A stretch of 64,000 nt of DNA, taken from contig CAKPKR010000003.1 in NCBI GenBank assembly GCA_934167465.1, positions 49,021-113,020 of the forward strand. The letters run 5' to 3'. A program made the position numbers and the translations under genes. Below, one piece after another: positions 43,155-52,482 of the stretch (positions are counted from its first letter, which is position 1; each line of letters starts with the position of its first letter). Source of the DNA: an uncultured Bacilli bacterium (GTDB lineage: Bacteria > Bacillota_I > Bacilli_A > RF39 > UBA660). Below the pieces are notes generated by a model, which saw only the letters and a program-made list of their open reading frames with translations, was not told where the DNA came from and made no database searches.

Positions 43155-43934
43155 ATGAAAGTTAGAACAACAAATGCTTTAATGAAATATTTAAGAGAAA
43201 AGCATAATATTTCTATTGAAGGAACTAAAGATTAAAAAAATCTAAGAAATATAGGTTATTATCATGGATATAAGGGTTATAGATATATTAATAATCCACA
43301 AAATAGAATAAATTTATCTAGTTTTGATGAAATAGTTTCAATAGTTGATTTTGACTCTAAATTAAAAAGTTTATTATATCCACAAATAATGCAAATAGAA
43401 ACGATTTCAAAAAATATTGTACTTCAAATATTAGTAGAAGAATATAAAACTGATGAGTTTAATGTTATTTATGAAAATGGTATGACTGATTATAGAAATA
43501 GTAATACTAGTGAAGAATATAAAAAGAAAATGAAACAAAGATTATCAGTACAAAATAATATTTATTCTTCTTTATCTAGAAGTTATAATAATGAAAATAA
43601 AATTGTTAGTCATTTTTATTCAAAAGATAGACACGTTCCAATATGGGGTATATTTGAAATAATTACATTAGGAACGTTTGCAGATTTAATTAAGAGTTTA
43701 GAATTTAAAGTTATAAATAAAATTGATAAAGAAATGAATATAAATATTGCATTTGATACTAATGCTAAATTTCCTGAAAAAATTATGTATTTAATTAAAT
43801 CGTTAAGAAATTCAATTGCACATAATGATGTAGTTTTTGATGTAAGATTTCATCCAGAAAGTTTATATAAAAAGGATGACAAAATGAATAATATATTTAA
43901 AGAATTTATTGTTAGTTGTAGAAAGAATGATTAA
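43155..43934 (+). pseudogene. Abi_2-family (AbiD/AbiF-like) gene with premature TAA
   Basis: The reading frame from ATG 43155 (MKVRTTNALMKYLREKHNI) stops at TAA 43233-43235, then continues in the same frame (KNLRNIGYYHGYKGYRYIN, SFDEIVSIVDFDSKLKSLL) to 43934. IGYYHGYKGYR, the mid-region with LEFKVI and the C-terminal SLRNSIAHNDV are typical of Abi_2 phage-abortive-infection proteins. A single base change (AAA to TAA) would explain the stop. The downstream part lacks its own good start. A GAGGTGG site precedes 43155. Probably inactive phage defence cargo. Confidence 0.75.
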
Positions 43935-43935
43935 A

Positions 43936-44490
43936 ATGGAATTAAATGAAGTAATTGATAAGAGAAGAAGTATAAGAAAGTATATTAATAAAGAGATAAG
44001 TAAAGAAGTAGTTGAATGTTTAATTGATAATGCTAGATTAGCACCATCAGCAAAAAATAGACAACCTTGGAATTTCGTAGTAGTACAAGATACAATTAAA
44101 AATAAAATAGCAGATATGATGATAAAAAAAGAAAATGAGTTATTGCAAACAACAGATAGAAAAGGTAGCTCTGTTATTAATACTGCTAATATAATAAAGG
44201 AAGCATCAGTTTTAATTTTAATATTAAAAGAATATGATCAAGATTGGATTATAGGAGATTGTCTTTCAATAGGTGCTGCAATTGAACATATTTGTCTTAC
44301 AGCAACTGATTTAGGATTAGGCTCACTTTGGATAGCAGATACAGATTATGTTCAAAAAGATATTGCAAAATTAGTAGGACATGAAAATATGCAAGTAATA
44401 TCTGCAATTTCTATTGGTTATTCAGATCAAAAACCTAATCGTAGACCTAGAAAAGAATTAAAGAATATAATGGAGTGGTATAATGGATAA
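43936..44490 (+). CDS. Nitroreductase-family flavoprotein
   Basis: FMN-dependent nitroreductase fold: DKRRSIRKYINKEISKE at the N-terminus, ARLAPSAKNRQPWNFVVVQD (FMN phosphate binding), IGAAIEHICLTATDLGLGSLWIAD and a final SIGYSDQKPNRRPRKE. About 184 residues. In-frame ATGs at 43909 and 43927 fall within the end of the Abi gene; AGAAAG gives best spacing to 43936. It overlaps the next gene by 8 bases. Substrate unknown. Confidence 0.9.
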   Translation: MELNEVIDKRRSIRKYINKEISKEVVECLIDNARLAPSAKNRQPWNFVVVQDTIKNKIADMMIKKENELLQTTDRKGSSVINTANIIKEASVLILILKEYDQDWIIGDCLSIGAAIEHICLTATDLGLGSLWIADTDYVQKDIAKLVGHENMQVISAISIGYSDQKPNRRPRKELKNIMEWYNG

Positions 44491-45376
44491 TAAAATATTA
44501 GATTTTTATAAACAAACAAGTTTATATACTGATTTAGGATTATACAAAGATTTTATGAGTAATTTAACTGACAATATAAATGAACTGTGTGTACTTCAAA
44601 GAAAACAAATTATTCATCCAGTAGCATTTGATAATCCAGATATCAGAAAACAAGAAAAATGTTTTTGGGGAAATATGACAAAAGTACCTATTACAAGATT
44701 GGACTATGAAGATGATTTGTTTCCAACTGCAATTAGTATGATTAGTGAATTATTAAGAAAAGATAACAATTATAATAAAAATAGAAAAGCAGAAGATAAG
44801 ATACATGTTACTTGTAGAGGAGAAGCAATTTTACTAGCTGCAACATTAAAAGCAAAAGGGTATTCTGCAAGAACAAGAAGTGGATTTGCATCATATATAA
44901 AATATGATGGAGTTGCTTATGACCATTGGATTACTGAATATTTTGATGAAGTAAAAAACAGATGGGTATTAGTTGACGCTGATGAACATTGTCCAGACCA
45001 CGAAATAGGATTTGATTTAAATGATATACCAAGAGATAAATTTATATTTGGAGCAGAGGCTTATTTAGGTATGAGAAATAATAAATATAAAACAGAAGAA
45101 ATATATTATGCTTCTGACCCTGCAACATTGGGATTGAAAGCGTCATTGAGAGGACTATTTTATGATTTTCATTCTTTAATGAATGACGAAATAATATTTT
45201 TACATTTGCCAAAATATATACAAGATAAGAAATTTGAATTAACAGAAAAAGAATATAAAGAACTTGATAAACTAGCAAGTTTAATGTTAGAACCAGATGA
45301 AAATTTTGATAAATTATTGCAAATATGGAATAATGAGCCTAAATATAGAATTATGTCTGGAGCATTGAATGGATAA
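44483..45376 (+). CDS. Transglutaminase-like (cysteine peptidase fold) protein
   Basis: The C-H-D triad of the transglutaminase-like superfamily is visible: HVTCRGEAILLAATLKAKGY (Cys), YDHWITEYFD (His) and RWVLVDADEH (Asp). The 297-aa protein has no signal peptide, so it acts in the cytoplasm. It is coupled to the nitroreductase gene by an 8-base overlap. The family includes peptidases and cross-linking enzymes; the substrate is unknown. Confidence 0.8.
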   Translation: MDNKILDFYKQTSLYTDLGLYKDFMSNLTDNINELCVLQRKQIIHPVAFDNPDIRKQEKCFWGNMTKVPITRLDYEDDLFPTAISMISELLRKDNNYNKNRKAEDKIHVTCRGEAILLAATLKAKGYSARTRSGFASYIKYDGVAYDHWITEYFDEVKNRWVLVDADEHCPDHEIGFDLNDIPRDKFIFGAEAYLGMRNNKYKTEEIYYASDPATLGLKASLRGLFYDFHSLMNDEIIFLHLPKYIQDKKFELTEKEYKELDKLASLMLEPDENFDKLLQIWNNEPKYRIMSGALNG

Positions 45377-45530
45377 AATTTGTAACTATTCAGACTTAAT
45401 GCATTAGAAAAATAAGAGTAATTTTCAAAAAATGCTCTTTTCTTATGAAAATAATATTTTATTTTCAAATATTTTTTTATGGAATCATATGGATTTATAT
45501 TTCGTTTAATTGAGGTTTTTATAATGGAAA

Positions 45531-45680
45531 GTGCATTTACATATTGACAATATATTCGCAAAAATTGATATATCTGCAAAAGCTTATTTAGTGTTTAGAG
45601 ATGAATTAATGAGGGATATTGAGAAAAATCCATTAATTTTCCAATCTATTGAAAATGAAAATAATAAAAAATCAAAATAA
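45531..45680 (+). pseudogene. Gene fragment in the 45377-46063 gap
   Basis: An open stretch reads HLHIDNIFAKIDISAKAYLV and on to ENNKKSK before a TAA. It is coding-like and helical but has only a weak GTG start. I cannot name the family. The remaining gap holds hairpins (45725-45762, 45877-45955). Confidence 0.35.
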
Positions 45681-45724
45681 AATATGCATTAATATATAAT
45701 TTATAATATGTTAATATGATGAAA

Positions 45725-45955
45725 AGTACTTAATCTAATGTCGATTGATTACTGTTTTTTCGTTGGTTGCCTCGCTTCTTCTTTTAGGGCACTAGATTGA
45801 TTGATACTCGAACTTTTTCAAGTAAAAAATAAAACAATTTGCTAATATGACAAAGAAACTTGCATAAAATAAAAGGGATACATTTGATTGTCGTTGATCA
45901 ATGTATCCTCTTATGGGTATAGCATCTGAAATCACTTAGTTGTGAAATCAGATGT
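45725..45955. ncRNA. Hairpin-rich non-coding region with convergent terminators
   Basis: On the plus strand AGTACTTAATC/GATTGATTACT with T6 (45726-45757) resembles the antisense terminator of toxin-like locus C. It is followed by the CTCGAAC hairpin (45809-45826). GGATACATT.../...AATGTATCC (45880-45904) with a T-rich tail on the minus strand and CATCTGA/TCAGATG with T5 on the plus strand (45924-45955) look like convergent terminators. No toxin-like ORF is seen, so it may be a remnant of a type I locus. Confidence 0.35.
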
Positions 45956-46063
45956 TTTTGTTATTTTAGGAGTAATATTATAATAAATAGAGAGAATTCC
46001 ATTTTTATCATATTAGAACTACACTTACGTAATGATATAATCAATTAGTATGTATAAACTATA

Positions 46064-46891
46064 TCAGATCCAACAACTTGAATTAGAACATTTTTTCAAT
46101 TTCTTTTGATAATCATTAGCTTCTTTTCTAATTATAACATGCGAAAGTCTATCCAAATTATAACTAATTGCAAGATCTTTGTTATAAGTTTCTATAACAT
46201 AAGATGACATTAAAATATCAACAAGCGAGTTAACAAACTCAAAAATTTCATATAATTTTTTTAAAGAATTATTTCTATCTTTTCTAAATTTTTCTCTTGC
46301 ATAACCTAAATCTTGGTTAGAACTTAAATCATTTGGAATAAAACTACAACAATAGTTTCTTCCCCAGTTATTATTTCGAATTGTTGAATATTCAAGTGAA
46401 TCAACAAAAAGTATAGCAGTTTTTTGTGATAATTCTGAATTATGAATTGAATTCAATCTTTTTAACTGTTCATCTGCACCGTCACATCTATATATACTAT
46501 GATCTATCCAGAACTCATAATCACTATCTATATTATATTTAGTTCTTGCATATTCACATGATAGTAAACTATCAATTACTTTTTGTGCCTGATTTGTATT
46601 TTCATATTCACAAGCAAGTTGGATATATTCTATTTGTGCGTACATATACTTTGATAGGACATCTAATTGAAGCTTTATATGCTTGTAATTATTATTGCTT
46701 TCTAAATTTTTATCCGAAATAATAGTACTTGATATTGCTAATAAATCTCTTTTCATTTTTAATAAAATTTTATTTGCTTCTAGTTTTTTTTGTTCTAATA
46801 TTTCATTTTTATAATCATTTTGAATAGTTTTAAAATTAAAATCATCAGTTTTAATATCTGCTAAACTTTTAATTGTTGTACCAATTAGCAT
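46064..46891 (-). CDS. Hypothetical protein, 275 aa
   Basis: Unrecognised. Largely helical soluble protein (LEQKKLEANKILLKMKRDLL, KLQLDVLSKYMYAQIEYIQL) with a Cys pair in the last residues (KCSNSSCWI). A GGAAGGTG site precedes the start on the minus strand. Located in the accessory region, facing the decayed gene at 47155. Confidence 0.55.
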   Translation of the reverse strand: MLIGTTIKSLADIKTDDFNFKTIQNDYKNEILEQKKLEANKILLKMKRDLLAISSTIISDKNLESNNNYKHIKLQLDVLSKYMYAQIEYIQLACEYENTNQAQKVIDSLLSCEYARTKYNIDSDYEFWIDHSIYRCDGADEQLKRLNSIHNSELSQKTAILFVDSLEYSTIRNNNWGRNYCCSFIPNDLSSNQDLGYAREKFRKDRNNSLKKLYEIFEFVNSLVDILMSSYVIETYNKDLAISYNLDRLSHVIIRKEANDYQKKLKKCSNSSCWI

Positions 46892-47069
46892 ATTTTTACA
46901 CCTTCCTTAAAGTATTTGCTATTTATTTTATCATTTATAATGTATTTTGTAAAGTGATGGTGTTACAAATATTGGTAAAGTATAAAATTATAACAAATTT
47001 ATACTATAACTTACTTAGTTAATTATTATTAACTTTGTCTAGTGGTGTTGTACTTTTCTACTTAGAACA

Positions 47070-47097
47070 CTATTAATAAATCTGTTCCAACTATTTG
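47070..47097 (+). repeat. att-like direct repeat, right copy (diverged)
   Basis: CACTATTAATAAATCTGTTC followed by CAACTATTTGAA and AATCAATCAGAAAT matches 36047-36105 with several substitutions. No complete tRNA is present here. Confidence 0.35.
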
Positions 47098-47154
47098 AAA
47101 ATCAATCAGAAATAGATTATAATAGAATAAAGACTGAATGTGAATGATGATAAA

Positions 47155-48051
47155 ATGGATTACTATAATTTACTTAATTTAGCAATACAAAATTCATTAA
47201 ACAATAATGGATTACAATAATTAAAATATTTTGATGAAATTACTAAACTTGCATATATAATAATTGAGAACACACCTGAACTAAATTCAAAGGAATACTC
47301 ATCAAAAATGTCATTAAACAATTCTATCAAACATGTTATAGACTTTTTTGATTCCATAAAACCAGAGTATTCTTACATGTTTCAAAATATATTACAAGAA
47401 AAAATACATATAATGATAAAGATGATTACTCCGTTAAATTCTATAAAATACTAGATAAAGAACAAACTGACGAGTATACTGAACAGCATAGAAACAATAA
47501 ATCTGAAGTAAGAAAAGATGGATTTGTACATATAGATTATGTTGAAAATTTAGATGATATTTTTACTATAACTCGTGAAATAACTTATAAATTTAGTCAA
47601 CCTAAAAATCAAGATAGTACAATAAAACAATTTTTAGGGGAAACATCAACGATTACAATGGAATTTTTATTACAGTATTATCTTTTAAAAGATACAAATT
47701 ATGGTGTTGAAGAAGTAATAGTGCGTAAAAATAATAGATTATCAGAAACTTATGATGATGCTGGTGCTATAATTTTTGAAAACATCTTATTAAAATTGTA
47801 TAAGCAAAATAATATTGTGTAACAAAAGATATCTTATTAAACTATTTGAATTTTATAGATAAAAATTCAAAAATTTATGAGTTATTATCTATAAAAGGTG
47901 AAAAGTATTTGTATAAAATGGTTATAAAATATACCAAACTGAGTACGACAATATTATTAATAGATATAATAAATATATTATTAACAATAAAGTTGAACGA
48001 ATTCCATTTATAAAAGATGAATTTTTAGAAACTAATATAAAAAAAACATAA
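47155..48051 (+). pseudogene. Decayed gene, possibly a metallopeptidase-like protein
   Basis: Coding-like peptides in changing frames (MDYYNLLNLAIQNSL, stop, LKYFDEITKLAYIIIENTPE; then after a shift DEYTEQHRNNKSEVRKDGF, FLGETSTITMEFLLQYYLL) show a gene broken by a stop near 47218 and frameshifts near 47410 and 47820. The GETSTITMEFLL segment after TREITYKFS resembles the region behind a zinc HExxH helix in large peptidases, but the His residues are absent. Identity is tentative; decay is clear. Confidence 0.6.
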
Positions 48052-48093
48052 TTACATATTCAATTTATGAATTATAATTATGTTTTTTTTTAA

Positions 48094-48816
48094 TTATTTT
48101 AATTGATTTATATTTGTTTTTCTTAAAACTTTGCTACGACCTATTAATTCAGCGTTAAACCAACCAACACACTCGCTACCTTGTGCTTTTCCGAATTCAT
48201 CAACACCAATTTTTTCATTATATTCAACTCTACAATTTCCATTTGTACAATTCATACAGCATTTATTTTCAAGTTGTTTTAATATAAATACACGTTCTTC
48301 CGCAGTTAATTCATCGCAAATTTTTTTATAAATGTCATTTGAATTGGCAAAAATTCTATTTAATAGTTTATCTAATTCAGTAACATTTATATCATTGGCA
48401 ATTGATTTTTGTTCAATATCATAATATTTTTTTAGTTCATCATCATCGTAATATTCAGCATAGATTTCTTCGGCTGTTTTACTTTGTTTATATTTTAATC
48501 CCCAATCTAATGCACCAAATCCATCCGCAAATACGAACCAAATTCTATCTTCTTCGTAGTTGCCACATCCAACAGTTTTTTCTATATATTCAATTATGTC
48601 TTCAAGAGTAAAATTAAAATCTTTTTCTACTTTAGCAATTTGTAAGTCTATTTGTGTTTTATATTTTTTATAAAATTCACCTTGGGATTTTTCTAATGGT
48701 TCATATTTATCTTTTTCTGATAATAGTAACATTGCCAATAATTTCCATGGTTTTTCTCTCAAACCTGTCTTTTCATATTCATATAATTTTAATTTGTATA
48801 ATTCTAATAAAGTCAT
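48094..48816 (-). CDS. Hypothetical protein with cysteine cluster, 240 aa
   Basis: Unrecognised. The N-terminal part is helical and acidic; the C-terminal part has CCMNCTNGNCRVEYNEK and a further Cys (GSECVGW), five cysteines that could bind a metal. GGAGGTTT precedes the start on the minus strand. It appears intact, at the right edge of the accessory region. Confidence 0.6.
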   Translation of the reverse strand: MTLLELYKLKLYEYEKTGLREKPWKLLAMLLLSEKDKYEPLEKSQGEFYKKYKTQIDLQIAKVEKDFNFTLEDIIEYIEKTVGCGNYEEDRIWFVFADGFGALDWGLKYKQSKTAEEIYAEYYDDDELKKYYDIEQKSIANDINVTELDKLLNRIFANSNDIYKKICDELTAEERVFILKQLENKCCMNCTNGNCRVEYNEKIGVDEFGKAQGSECVGWFNAELIGRSKVLRKTNINQLK

Positions 48817-48950
48817 ACTAAAAACCTCCTGTCTATAAATATTTTACCATGAAAATCTAATTTTTTTGCCATAAATTATATAATTTATCATAAAAATTAA
48901 GCTTGATAAAATTTTCCAAACGTGGTTTATTCATATGCCAGACTGATACT

Positions 48951-49002
48951 CGAACTTTTTTGAGTAAAAAATAAAACGGCTTTTTGACAAGTCGTTTTTA
49001 TG
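48951..49002 (+). other. CTCGAAC hairpin followed by terminator
   Basis: ACTCGAACTTTTTTGAGT (hairpin) and AAAACGGCTT/AAGTCGTTTT with T5 recur in arrangement at 37738 and 45809. The gap 48817-49320 otherwise holds the tiny minus-strand ORF at 49112-49201. Confidence 0.4.
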
Positions 49003-49111
49003 TTATTAAGTATATAGTTGAAGAAATCTGTAAATAAAATATTAAAGGGATACTTAATATCGTATGTTGAGTGTAGCCGATTTAATCAGTTCCATCTAAA
49101 TCATTGCTGAA

Positions 49112-49201
49112 TTAGGTGAATTTTTTAATATTAATACTATAAATAGTAAGAATAGTAATAATTATTACTAGAGATAGAATTAAAAAATCATTCTTTTTCA
49201 T
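49112..49201 (-). CDS. Type I toxin-like one-helix peptide, 29 aa (locus D)
   Basis: The minus strand encodes MKKNDFLILSLVIIITILTI then YSINIKKFT, strikingly like the peptide at 19906 (MSKKDFLIFVLIIII). AGGAAGACAAGA precedes the start. A paired antisense RNA is less evident here than in the other loci. Confidence 0.45.
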   Translation of the reverse strand: MKKNDFLILSLVIIITILTIYSINIKKFT

Positions 49202-49320
49202 ATTCTTGTCTTCCTTTTATATACCCATCCAATACTATTTTATAATACCATAATCCTAAATATGTAAATTTATGATATTATATGTTATAATATCTTATTA
49301 CAAATGGAGGATTATATTTT

Positions 49321-50037
49321 ATGAAAAAGAAAATAATAAACAAGGATAGTCAAGTTCATGTATCAATTACAAAAGGATATTGTACTGATGTAATTAATAT
49401 AGAAAAATGTTTTTTAAATAATAATAAATTTGATAAAAGTATTAAAATGATTATTTATGATGATATAATCTTTAGAGCCTTTAAAATGAACATTCCTGAT
49501 GACGTGAATGAATTAGAATATGAAATAACAATAGAAGATAAAATATATTTTGCCCTAAATAGATTACTAGGTGTTGATAATGAATTATATATAGATGATG
49601 ATGATACAAAAGAAGAATTAAAAAACTACTTGTTAATAAGAAGAAAAAAAGACAAAATATTATTTATATTTCATGATGAAAATATTAATAAGCCATCATT
49701 TGAGAGATTTTCAGTATTTATAAAAAATACAGGTCCAGATGTTAGAAGTAAAATTGATGATTTTAATGTAAAATACAAAATATCAAAATTTTTCAAAGAA
49801 GCTAGTGAGATATTAATTAATGAAAATCATCAATATACATTAGATGAATATTATGAAATATTAAAAAAATATGGGTTATATAATGACAAAAATCCCTTTA
49901 TCATAAAAATAGAAAGAAGATTTAAAAATGCAGCTGAATCTTGTTTAAATTGTAGAACTATTTGTGAAGAAGAAAATAAAAATATTAGTAAATGGTGTAG
50001 TAAATATGAACCTCAAAAAATATTAAAATTGAAGTAA
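49321..50037 (+). CDS. Hypothetical protein, 238 aa
   Basis: Unrecognised soluble protein. An N-terminal beta-rich part contains QVHVSITKGYCTDVINIEKC; the C-terminal part is helical and ends with a Cys cluster (CLNCRTICEEE, SKWCSKYEP) that may bind a metal. A GGAGGA site precedes the ATG. It lies between the accessory region and the murC cluster. Confidence 0.55.
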   Translation: MKKKIINKDSQVHVSITKGYCTDVINIEKCFLNNNKFDKSIKMIIYDDIIFRAFKMNIPDDVNELEYEITIEDKIYFALNRLLGVDNELYIDDDDTKEELKNYLLIRRKKDKILFIFHDENINKPSFERFSVFIKNTGPDVRSKIDDFNVKYKISKFFKEASEILINENHQYTLDEYYEILKKYGLYNDKNPFIIKIERRFKNAAESCLNCRTICEEENKNISKWCSKYEPQKILKLK

Positions 50038-50092
50038 TTTCTTGCAATTGTAATAATTTTAATATATAATAGCCACTCAAAGGAGAATATAT

Positions 50093-50704
50093 ATGTTTGT
50101 TAGAAATCAAGAAATGTATCATTTTAATAATTCTATGAAAAGAAAAGAAATATGGATAGAAGGAAATACAATAGATACAACATCTAATTATGTATCTGAC
50201 ATATGGGATAGTAGTTTAAAATTTAACGCTAAAGCCCAATTTAATTCAGATGAATATTTTTCGTTTCCTGTAATAATTGATGTTTTTCTAGAAAAAGAAC
50301 ATTCTAGTGAAATATATACTGAAATGTTAAAAGAAGCAAGCAGATTATTAAAATGCTATTCTTTTTTAGAAAGAGAATTAGTTTTAGAAGAAGTAAGAAA
50401 AAAATATTATAAAAGATTACCAAGTAGAACATCATCAATATATCTATGCGATTCTAACCAAATAGAATATTGGAAAGAAAAATTAACAAATCAAAATGGT
50501 ACACCTGATTTATTCAGAGTGGAAGTTACTGGAAAAATATTTAAATCAAGTGTCGATTTATTACCTAAAAATGGTGAAAGTTTTTTAACAATGGTGGAGC
50601 AAGCTAAAAAGTATTGGGAAGCTGACTTAAATAATATAGACGATAAAACATCAGAATATTTATTGTCTGGTAAAATAAAAATACTAGAAAAATGTAAAAT
50701 CTAA
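50093..50704 (+). CDS. DUF2441-like hypothetical protein, 203 aa
   Basis: The segment MYHFNNSMKRKEIWIEGNTI, the middle EASRLLKCYSFLERELVLEE and the late FRVEVTGKIFKSSVDLL with MVEQAKKYWEAD match the general layout of DUF2441-type proteins, where an H-x-N-x-x..K/R opening and a final Y-W helix are common; this link is weak. AAAGGAG precedes the ATG. Function unknown. Confidence 0.5.
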   Translation: MFVRNQEMYHFNNSMKRKEIWIEGNTIDTTSNYVSDIWDSSLKFNAKAQFNSDEYFSFPVIIDVFLEKEHSSEIYTEMLKEASRLLKCYSFLERELVLEEVRKKYYKRLPSRTSSIYLCDSNQIEYWKEKLTNQNGTPDLFRVEVTGKIFKSSVDLLPKNGESFLTMVEQAKKYWEADLNNIDDKTSEYLLSGKIKILEKCKI

Positions 50705-50729
50705 TAATAATTAGAATAAAATTTAGTAT

Positions 50730-51098
50730 ATGGAAGATAGACTAAAAGATATTGAAATAGAGAATTTTGTATGGATTATTTATATCGGAATAATCCTTTT
50801 AAGTTATTATGCTAATGATTTAGAAAAAAAGTTTATAATATATAATGATGAAACAAGTAAAAAAGAATATCAAAATTTGATGATAATTATTTTTTCTATT
50901 TTATTGGTCGTTTATTACTATTTCACTAAAGAGAGTTATATCGATATTTTAGAATTAAATAGTAATGATACTGAAAAAAAGAAAACATTAACATATGCTT
51001 CATTCATAGGTTCATTTTTAATATTAATAAGTGGAATAATATTCTTAGGAATCGCTATAACTGATGACAATCTAGATACAGAAATTGCTTTTAATTAA
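50730..51098 (+). CDS. Membrane protein, three helices, 122 aa
   Basis: Three hydrophobic segments (about residues 13-30, 46-66, 90-110). No clear ribosome-binding site; the ATG is preceded by AATTTAGTAT. Unrecognised, but uninterrupted and coding-like (polar loops DLEKKFIIYNDETSK, ELNSNDTEKKK). Confidence 0.55.
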   Translation: MEDRLKDIEIENFVWIIYIGIILLSYYANDLEKKFIIYNDETSKKEYQNLMIIIFSILLVVYYYFTKESYIDILELNSNDTEKKKTLTYASFIGSFLILISGIIFLGIAITDDNLDTEIAFN

Positions 51099-51168
51099 CA
51101 CAATTTTACACTTTATTCTTTATATTTTTTTTTATTTTTGATAAAATAAATACAAAGGTAGTGATTAT

Positions 51169-52482
51169 ATGTATCATTTTATTGGAATAAAAGGGTCTGG
51201 AATGAGTGCTTTAGCACAAATACTACATAATTTAGGATATGAAGTACAAGGTAGTGATAAGAGCGACCATTTTTTTACCGAACAAAGATTAAATGAATTA
51301 GGAATAAAAATTCTGCCATTCGATGAAAACAATATTAAAGAAGGTATGAAAATAATAAAAGGTGCTGCTTTTGATGAAACAAACCCTGAAGTAAAAAAAG
51401 CAATGGAATTAGATTTAAATATATATTCATATTCTGATATGGTTGGAAGTTTAACTAAAAAATTTAAAACCATATGTGTTGCTGGATGCCATGGCAAAAC
51501 AACAACAACATCTATGTTAGCACATGTACTTAATAATACTAAAGGTGCTAATTATTTAATTGGTGATGGAACAGGATTTAGTAACAAGGATAATGAATTA
51601 TTTATTTTAGAATCATGTGAATATAAAAGACATTTTTTAGCATATACACCATACTATACAGTTATTACTAATATTGACTATGATCATGTTGATTATTATA
51701 AAGACATTAGTGATGTACTAGATGCATATACAGAATTTGCTAATAAAACAGAAAAAATGGTAATTGCTTGTGGTGATGATAGATATACAAGATTTTTAGA
51801 ATTAAATAAACCAATATTTTACTATGGATTAGATAACGATAATGACATAATTGCCAAAAATGTTATTTACAAAGAAGATGGTATTAGTTTTGAAGTTGAA
51901 GTAGAAGAAAACTACTATGGATTTTTTGATTTACCAATATATGGAAAACATATGTTATTAGATGCTTTAGCTGTAATTGCAGTTTGTTATTATGAAAGGT
52001 TAGAAGCAAAAGAAGTATCCAAATTATTAAAAACATTTAAAGGTGCTAAAAGAAGATTTTCAGAAACTACTGTCAAAGATACTATTTTAATTGATGATTA
52101 TGCTCATCATCCAAATGAAGTTAAAGCTACTATAAAAGCTGTAAAACAAAAATATCCTGATAAAAAAATAGTAGCTGTATTTGAGCCACATACATTTACA
52201 AGAACAAAAGAATTTGCAGATGATTTGGCTAATATTTTAAATCAAGTAGATTATACATATATAATGGATGTTCATCCATCTAGAGAAAAACAAGAAGATT
52301 ATCCAAATGTTACTTCCAAGATTATAATAGATAAATTAACTAATGGAGAACATTTAGATATAAATGAAGCAAATAAATTACTACAACACAAGGGTTCAGT
52401 AATACTATTTATGAGTCCAAATGATATATCAATATTAGAAAACGACGTAAAAAAATTAATTGAGGATGATAAAAATGAATAG
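51169..52482 (+). CDS. murC: UDP-N-acetylmuramate-L-alanine ligase
   Basis: Adds L-Ala to UDP-MurNAc in the cytoplasm. The 437-aa protein shows YHFIGIKGSGMSALAQIL and LGYEVQGSD (UDP-binding), VAGCHGKTTTTSMLAHVL (P-loop), ITNIDYDHVDYY, GKHMLLDALAVIAV, FKGAKRRF, IDDYAHHPNEVKATI and FEPHTFTRT. It is MurC rather than Mpl by its N-terminal IGIKGSGMSALA. The stop overlaps the small prepilin gene. Confidence 0.97.
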   Translation: MYHFIGIKGSGMSALAQILHNLGYEVQGSDKSDHFFTEQRLNELGIKILPFDENNIKEGMKIIKGAAFDETNPEVKKAMELDLNIYSYSDMVGSLTKKFKTICVAGCHGKTTTTSMLAHVLNNTKGANYLIGDGTGFSNKDNELFILESCEYKRHFLAYTPYYTVITNIDYDHVDYYKDISDVLDAYTEFANKTEKMVIACGDDRYTRFLELNKPIFYYGLDNDNDIIAKNVIYKEDGISFEVEVEENYYGFFDLPIYGKHMLLDALAVIAVCYYERLEAKEVSKLLKTFKGAKRRFSETTVKDTILIDDYAHHPNEVKATIKAVKQKYPDKKIVAVFEPHTFTRTKEFADDLANILNQVDYTYIMDVHPSREKQEDYPNVTSKIIIDKLTNGEHLDINEANKLLQHKGSVILFMSPNDISILENDVKKLIEDDKNE

